A stretch of DNA of 64,000 nucleotides. Source: Andrena cerasifolii (Eukaryota > Arthropoda > Insecta > Hymenoptera > Andrenidae). The notes under the pieces are model-generated. The model was not told the DNA's origin and ran no database searches. It saw only the letters and a list, made by a program, of their open reading frames with translations. The translations under genes and the position numbers were made by a program. The stretch spans positions 26,875,001 to 26,939,000 of the forward strand of contig NC_135119.1 of assembly GCF_050908995.1 (NCBI RefSeq), in the 5' to 3' direction. Below are positions 57,072 through 64,000 of this stretch, one piece after another (position 1 is the stretch's first letter; the number at the start of each line of letters is the position of its first letter).

Positions 57072-59550
57072 TCTACAGTTCTAGTCCCATGGCCACAGCT
57101 TCCTTAGGGGTTGTACAACACTGACACAGGAACTCCAGCGCAATACCAATTATCCCCCCCTGTGTCTAATATCACAATCTCCTTTTTACTTCACATTCTC
57201 ACTAAATTTCACACTACTAGTACCCCCCACTTCAAGCTCCGAATTATAAGCTTCGACTAACGTCGCCCTCTTCCTCGTTACCGACGCACACAGGGCGAGG
57301 CGGGTCGGAGCTTGGAAGTCGCGAGCTAAGGCTGTTTCAATGGCACGGTGGCGGACTTTTGGCACGGCCGTGGGGCACGGCCGCGAGTGGGGTGACGGGG
57401 CGAGTTCCTACATATTCATGGCGGCCATTTCGAATAGAATATATACGCGGGATGCATAATATCCGCGGCGTGGGCGTGTATGAACATTGGACGTGGACCA
57501 ACAACGGAGCGTGTTTGTTCCGCCTCAAATATGTACAATTGAAATGAACTCGGTTTACCTTCCCGTTGCGTTCGACCCCGCGAACTCGTCTTGTTGGCCG
57601 CTTGTCCGTGTCGCACGCGAACCGCCGCTGAAATATTAAGTCGCGCCTCGTCCCCCATCGTCGTCGTTCGACGGGGGTCCAAGTCGATCATCGCGAGGTC
57701 ATTCCCTTCTGCGTGCAATCGTTCCTGCGTGGAGATGGTAGAAACGCAGGTGGGGAACATCCGAGCGATTCTACGCGCGGAAATTGACGCCGATAGGGGT
57801 GGCGATCTTGGAATTCGAGTGGATTTGTATCTGAGATATTTCTTAAGTACACTGCTTAATTGAGGGCTCGGATGCAATAAGAGGACTAGCGCTCGAAAAT
57901 AGGAAAAATTATTGTCCAAACGTTAAGACATATTGGAAAATTAAATGCAGTTAAACTGTATTTTAAAAAATACAGTGTTGTAAAGCTCGTCAGGACACAC
58001 ATTTTTCCCACTTTCGAGTGCTAGTCCCCTTATTGCATCCAAGCCCTCAATTGATTACTACTTGGTGAAAGTTGAATTGAAAGCTCCATGGGGGAGGTTT
58101 TCACCGGTGGTCCGCCACCGATTGCTTTGGTTTTCGGATAGGTATGTTTTATTTTGGCCTGTTTGAATGTTTAGCGGGTGAAACCATCCCTCAAAGTTCA
58201 TAAGGAAAGGTACAAATTTTCCTATTGATTGTTTAGAAGATTTTATAACATTGCGTATATGAAGTTTTGTACACTACAATGTTATAGTATTCTTTAAATT
58301 AGCAATAGGAACGTTTGTACCTCTTCTTATGAATTTTGAGAGGTGATCGCACCCCCGAAATATGCAAACGGGCCAAAATAAAGAAACACGGAGGTATTTG
58401 TTCTTTTTCGATCCTCTAAAACATTTTCGAAAACGAAAGAAATCGGAGGCGGACGCCTGAAAACCTCCCCTTGTCAGCATTTTCACGTAGAATCCCTTTC
58501 GCAAAGCTATGGGTACCCAGCTACCACCAGCAAACGAAAGACACCGAAGATCACCAGTCCCAATTTCAGTATCAATGGAACCTTCTCGAGGACGTCCCTT
58601 CAGAGGCCATTATCCATCAGACTCCCCGAGCATCAAGTTCACCCTTACAATCTTCTATCCCTTGTATCTTCCAATACACGAAGGTAGGCTTTAAAAAACC
58701 AAGGGGTGCCATTACCTAGCGCTGCAAAAGTCCAAAATTTTCAATAAAACTCCCCTTTGAACACCATTATCCTCCACTTTGTACCACCTCTTCCGCCCAC
58801 ACCTCGATCTCGCAGCTCCCTGCGGTCCGTTCTATCCAGCGAGATTTACGTGGCCGCTGGGGGCGAAATATCGAACAGGAATTAACGTTACCCAGCGATC
58901 GCGTCGTAGGAGGCTCGCAGGGCAGAGCGCGAATGTGCGAGGGCCTACGTAAGGGTTGGCTCACGGCTGGCGTCGAGTGTAAGAGTCTCTTTGCACCCCC
59001 GTCGATCAATATTCCGTCCAGTGGCGTAGCACGGAAAACTATTTCCTTTTTTTTCCCCCTTCCCTCCGCCGTCTAACTACTTCGCAACTCCTGCCCGGTG
59101 TGACTAGACTGGCGAGCGAACGACGCCGTCTAGCCGCCGACGACAACACGGCCTGCAACCCCGTCTGCGTAATTCCGGAAGTTGCTGGCATCAGAGGGGC
59201 GCGGGGTGCTCGCGAGCAATGATCCCTCGACCCTGTGCTCTCGTACCGGCGACGAATTCCTCGGTTGGACGTTGTTGTAGCAGTTACGTAATTCGATTTT
59301 ATTAGGTCGGTGGAAAAGTTCCACGGTTCAAGCAAAGTCTTTATTAGAAAAAAAAAATATGCTACGCGTTTTTATCTGTTGGCTACCTATGACCTTTCCT
59401 GGAATAAATATTGGTTTGGAATGAAAGTTCGAGGTGACATGTGTTTGTAAAATTGTCGTTGTTTGGAATTTTTATTCTGACAAAAAGAACGTGTTTACTA
59501 AATTGAAGCTTCTCCTATTCATTAATTATTTTTATTAAAAACCTTTAATA

Positions 59551-59636
59551 TAGTAAACACATTTTTTTGTGACCAAAAAGGTTCCAAACAACGGTAATTC
59601 TTTAGGGTGTTACTTTGGAAAGACCCCTTAAAAAAT
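59551..59636. repeat. Fragment shared with the hAT element at 50042-50547
   Basis: TAGTAAACACATTTTTTTGT, GTTCCAAACAACGGTA and GGAAAGACCCCTTAA match, in the same order and orientation, the interior of the 50-kb hAT element (50326-50417). The hAT ends are not seen around this copy, so it is either a fragment or another member with different ends. Confidence 0.7.
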
Positions 59637-62615
59637 CGTGGTGTATTGGTTATATACTCTGCTGTAATAATTGAAAGTTATGGGGGTGAGAGCGGAGGGT
59701 AGTCGGTGCAGGTGTGGGAAGTTGAGATTCCTGGAATGGCGGGGTTGAAAGAGAATATTCAACTTGAAGGGAGGATAATATAGGGAAGTACTATGGTATG
59801 GAGTTTGAGTATCGAGTATCGATGATTAGTGGAGTACCGAGCAGTGGTGAGGTCGCTGGTGCGCGTGCGCAAGTGGAAGATGGTCCTTTGCTTCGTGCTC
59901 CCTTTTCTTAACTTCCATAAGTCTTGTTATCGGTGAATATATACGTAATAAGATGTTCCGCTTCGGTTGAAGGGGTATTGAACGAAATGGGACGATTACT
60001 TTATTTTAGAAATGTATTTGAGAAATGTATTTTAATGGTGTGCTGCAGAGGTACGCGTGGTTTCGAATGCTCGTTATTAATTCCCGTTGCTGCTTCAGAT
60101 CGGATTTCAATTATATTTAAATAAACGTCGCTACCAAATTCAACTGAATCCCGCTCCCCTTGCAGGTAATACCATTCTTCGAAGTGCACGTATAAAATTC
60201 AAACGCCTTCCTCTTGTTTCATTACTAATTACGGTGGGAATCCAGCGCCGCAGCCGCCACGTACGTTTCGAAAGAAATTGAAACTTTTTTCCCAGGGAAA
60301 CCCACTCCTCGCGACTCGTCAGCCCGTGGCTGGTGGTATTAATTTTTTCAATTAAAAATGCCGAGTGTGCAGTCGGCCGTGCGCGTACGCCAACGTTTCA
60401 ACCGGGTGTTTCGCGCAAGTTCGCGGCGAGTTAACGTTCACCCTCGAATATCGCTCCTCCCGTGAATTTTTCTACCAGACCCTGCACCATAGTAATCACG
60501 TTCCAACCCTTGGGGGAGCAGGGTACTTTCAAACATGAATAATTAATGAAAGTATCATCGTCAGTCTAAAAACCACCTATTATCTATCTCCTCTACAGGG
60601 TGTTTCAAACATACCGATCGCAACTTCGAAGGTAATACAAATTTCGAAGTGGCTCACCCCCTTGGCAAGAAGGCCTGCAATTCCTAACTCTGTCTCCATT
60701 TTAGAAACTATTCTAATTCCAGAATAAAAAATGAACCCACTCGATTCCACTCGGGTACAAATCACTCCGCGGGCTTCAGTTTGTCTTTTAGCCACTCGCT
60801 CCCGATCCGCCGCCGAATTTGTAATAGAACTCGGACTCGGTAACCGGCGTAGGTGTTGAGAAAGTTGTAGCCCGAGTTCCCTCGTCGGCTCGCCGGCGAA
60901 ACGCGGGAATCGAAGCCGTTGGAGCGTGGGCCTCACCTCACTGTTTTCCAGGGAGGGAAAATTGCGCCCGCGTAGACCGCACTCGCCCCGATAAACCGGA
61001 CGCGGCTGTTCATGATATTTAATTGTAGTGTCGCGCGGCGTTCATCGACGGCCAGAGAATTCATCGGCAGCGTTGCAATTAATTTTCCCGATCAACACTC
61101 TGGACACGAGCCGGGACGCATCTCCGCGTGCAAATAGCGGGTGAATATCCTGCCGGCGACGATAAAATCGATGTCTGTGGAATTTTCTGGCCCTTGCCAC
61201 TGGTTCATCCACGGTACACGCAATTGTTGTGTAAATACCGTTTTACTCGGTGTAAATGCAGAGGATTCGTGTTTGCAATTTTGGTGCTGCAGGTGTACTA
61301 AGCAATGGTGACGTCTGTGGACCGTGTTGAGAGATAGGCTGGAGATGTCACTATTGCTTGGTACACGTTTAATTTGAAAAACTCTTATGGAATTGACATC
61401 GAAGGAGCTTAATTGCTATTTAAGGTTAAGGGTCCATTCTCGTGTAATTCCTCCAGGTCAGAGTTATAGCTATTTACTTAAAATTACATCGGAGAAACAA
61501 CAATAAAAAAAATATTGTTATCATCTTAAAATATGTATAAATAAATACCAAAAAGTCTTTTACCCTGTGTGTTACGTTTTCTTTAAAAAAAATTCTAAAT
61601 TTTTTAAGGGATTACACGAAAATGTACCCTCAAACGGAAGTAGGTACTTTCGATATTATCCCCTTTCAAATCCTTTTTTGACAATGTTTTTGGGTTCCTC
61701 GTCTTTCCGCGCTATTGTTCTCTCCCTTTGACTCATATATCCAATAAATCTAATTATCTAATTCAATGCTGATGGAATCTGAATCAACGGGTCTCCTCGA
61801 ACGATCGGAGGAGTCAAAGAAGCAGTTGATGTGGTTTCCCGCGCGAATGGCGTGGTTGATCAAGTATAGACTCAAAATGAGACAAACTGGTTTATCTCGT
61901 TGGTCTGGCGCTTTGGACGTTCGATTCCCTCGCCGGTGGCCTCTGTTGGAGGCGGTGGAAGAGTTTCCTCCGCCGACGGGACAGTAATGCAATAACGACT
62001 TTATTAGGGTTATCGACGTTACGCACGTGCCTCACCCTCTGACATTTTAACTCTTGCCATGCTTGTTACGCGATCTCCCCACCCTCTGACTATGACCAGC
62101 CTGGAGTCTGGCCCCGTAATTCCCAATTATCTTTCGATTTTAATCGATCTAAGTGACCTCTCGCTTTTAGATTAGATGTTACACATTATCGTCGGCTGCT
62201 AATTGTGTGAGTCAGAGTCGCTTTAAAAACTAGTGGTTCTACCTACCTATGTTGTGTAGAATACTCGCAAGCCGGTTTGTATCACTGGTGGTGCGTAGCT
62301 GGGGCAAATTAAAATTCATCAAAGAGACTCGGGTGGACACACAAAATCAATGATTCACAAGTACACGAATCACGAATTCTCCTAGCTTGTTGCAGTAAGT
62401 TCAAGCTTCTGATCTGTTTCTAAAGCTCTGCAGAGAGAAACGTATATTCTCTTGTGACACTCAACTTATTAGCAACACTTCATATCACTTCAATCTTAAT
62501 ATTTATAAAGATTTCAAAGAGTACAAGAGCGATCTAAATTAAATTTCGCGGTGTTTACACTTACGAATATCAGAGCAAAGTATACTTTTACGTAATCTTT
62601 AATTTGTTTTTAAAA

Positions 62616-62669
62616 TTTCAAAGTCTCAAAGCCAAAGTCTCGAAATCAAAGTCTCAAAGTCTCAAAGTG
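62616..62669. repeat. AAAGTCTC short tandem repeat
   Basis: About six imperfect copies of CAAAGTCT(C) in a row, some reading CAAAGCC or CGAAAT, in non-coding DNA. Confidence 0.8.
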
Positions 62670-64000
62670 ATTTCATAAAATATAATATGTTCTAGCTTAT
62701 TACATAATATACCATAGCTTCTTGTTCTCAAATAAAATCGCTCGAGAATTAGAATGCGATTCGTGCTAAGCTTCGCGAGCCGAAAATCGTCGAATCCCGT
62801 CTCGTTCCCCACAAATTCCACGGGCAATTTCTCTATACATTATTCCGCTCGTGTTCCTCGTTCATTACGGGCCGAGTAATACGAGTTGCTTTACCACTGT
62901 TTAGCCTTCTTGCTATCGAGCAATAAATTGGCTGGATAAACGCGGTAATACCGTGAAATCCCGCTAGTGTTAATGGCTGGTGCCAATTCGTGTACAGGCA
63001 ATAAGTTCAGAGACGATTGTACGCTCGCAAAGGGTCCGGGTAGCGCCATTTTGGCTTCGAGCGCAGTTCCCAGCCGGGCGCTTCGCATTCTGCCCTGCTC
63101 CACTGTGCAGGGTGTGAAAGCGGCAATGGTGACGGGATTCTGCACATCTGAATTAACGAGGATTTGTTAAAAGCGTCCTGAGAGAAAAGCATTTTTCACT
63201 TTGAAACTGAACACATAACCACTGCTTCTTTCACATTTTGCAAGGTTCTCGTGGGAGGCCTCATTAGTCCTGACGAAAACTGTGACATAAAATCGTTAAC
63301 AAAGTCATCGGAGCATGAATAATTTTCTGGATTTTCTTGCCAATTCCATTTAGAGGCGAGAAATGATTATCGCTGGAAAAGTATGCATTGTTTTGAGTTT
63401 AGTCGCTTGTTTTTGGAACAACCTGTAGGATTGTGTGCTACGATTCTTTGTACTCCAATTGCAATATCATTAGATCTTGTAAACAGAGATAGTAGGGGTT
63501 GGTAATTCGTAGGATCAAGTAAGCTGCCGAAGTTAAAAATTATTTCGCTATAGTGTTTTTCATTTTTGAAGTTCCACGATGCAGCATCAAGCGAAACGCA
63601 ACTCTGGTCAGTCGACCATTTGCTAAGTTGCAGCGAAAAGGGTTGAAATGTCCATAAAGTGTGTTGTACGCAGGAAGAGTGATCGAAGATGATTTTTAAC
63701 GTGACAATGGAACAGATTGCTCCAATATGCCCTGCGAGCGCGTGAAAAAGGGGATTCACGGGTGTCGCGTGCCAAACCACAAATAATTTATCGCAATCTG
63801 GGGCAGAAAGATGGTGATCCTCTGCCAGCGGGTGGAAAAAAAGAAAGCGTTATTAATCGATGTTCCATTTTGGCAGCTAACGATTTCCGTTCGTACTAAT
63901 TAAAATCCAATATGCGGGCTTGGATTCGTGCCTCGGGTGTTTACGATTTTCGTTGATGAGAATTTGCGTTGATATTAACGGGATTGGCCCACTGTGCTCG

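Larger units (their letters stand above)
57072..64000. other. Gene-free DNA
   Basis: No exon chain, RNA gene or domain I can support. CpG-rich patches lie near 57250-57800, 58780-59300 and 60600-61200. The longest frames (57416-57919 and 63367-63780, minus strand) show no recognisable family. Confidence 0.4.

Noticed and set aside
57416..57919. 167-codon minus-strand frame
   Set aside because: It lies in CpG-rich DNA, with no domain, no signal and no partner exons; probably chance.
59022..59040. CAGTGGCGTAGCAC, a hAT-like end
   Set aside because: No inverted partner with matching flanks could be found nearby.
59305..59345. TTAGGTCGGTGGAAAAGTT, reminiscent of a mariner end
   Set aside because: No second end and no transposase remnant were seen.
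60596..60612. CAGGGTGTTTCAAAC, a transposon-end-like string
   Set aside because: A single end only; no inverted partner found.
60580..60936. 118-codon minus-strand frame
   Set aside because: Low-information composition in GC-rich DNA and no recognisable domain.
63367..63780. 137-codon minus-strand frame, considered as a transposase remnant
   Set aside because: I found no catalytic motif or familiar transposase string.

Overview
The window is nuclear DNA from an insect. The coding exons are short, separated by GT-AG introns of about 60-90 bases, and encode clearly animal proteins: intersectin with EH, SH3, DH-PH and C2 domains, RNA polymerase I subunit RPA49, SGT1 without a TPR domain, CCDC51/MITOK and SRBD1. 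Intergenic DNA is AT-rich, has patches of high CpG, and carries many short non-autonomous DNA transposons. I infer Hymenoptera (bee, ant or wasp) from this overall look; no single feature proves the order.

Layout. 1-6.6 kb: non-coding DNA with two large foldback elements. 6.6-22.6 kb (+): a complete intersectin/Dap160 gene with about 36 coding exons. It keeps the long-form DH-PH-C2 tail and has two interchangeable-looking 75-base exons for the start of the C2 domain. 24.1-27.9 kb (-): one large intronless coding region for a secreted, Thr/Pro-rich mucin-like protein that I cannot name. 28-34.3 kb: intergenic, with a small hAT-type element and a polypyrimidine tandem array. 34.3-44.7 kb: a compact block of four conserved genes: Polr1E/RPA49 (-), Sgt1 (+), Ccdc51/MITOK (-) and Srbd1 (+). 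44.7-64 kb: no gene I can support, only repeats and CpG-rich DNA.

Genes and function. Intersectin is an endocytic scaffold and Cdc42-type exchange factor. RPA49 serves rRNA transcription, SGT1 is an HSP90 co-chaperone, MITOK is a mitochondrial inner-membrane protein, and SRBD1 is a Tex-like RNA-binding protein. They do not form a pathway. Sgt1 and Ccdc51 converge, while the Polr1E/Sgt1 and Ccdc51/Srbd1 pairs diverge, so two intergenic spaces probably hold the promoters of two genes each.

Mobile DNA. Elements with target duplications I could read directly are hAT-like at 35205-35426, 36279-37561 and 50042-50547, and TA-flanked (Tc1/mariner type) at 14601-15189 and 40417-41060. A weaker hAT-like case is 28593-28828. 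Several sit inside introns and account for most of the intron length. A two-copy AT-rich family (10920-11547 and 55779-56248) fills an intersectin intron whose donor appears to be GC rather than GT.
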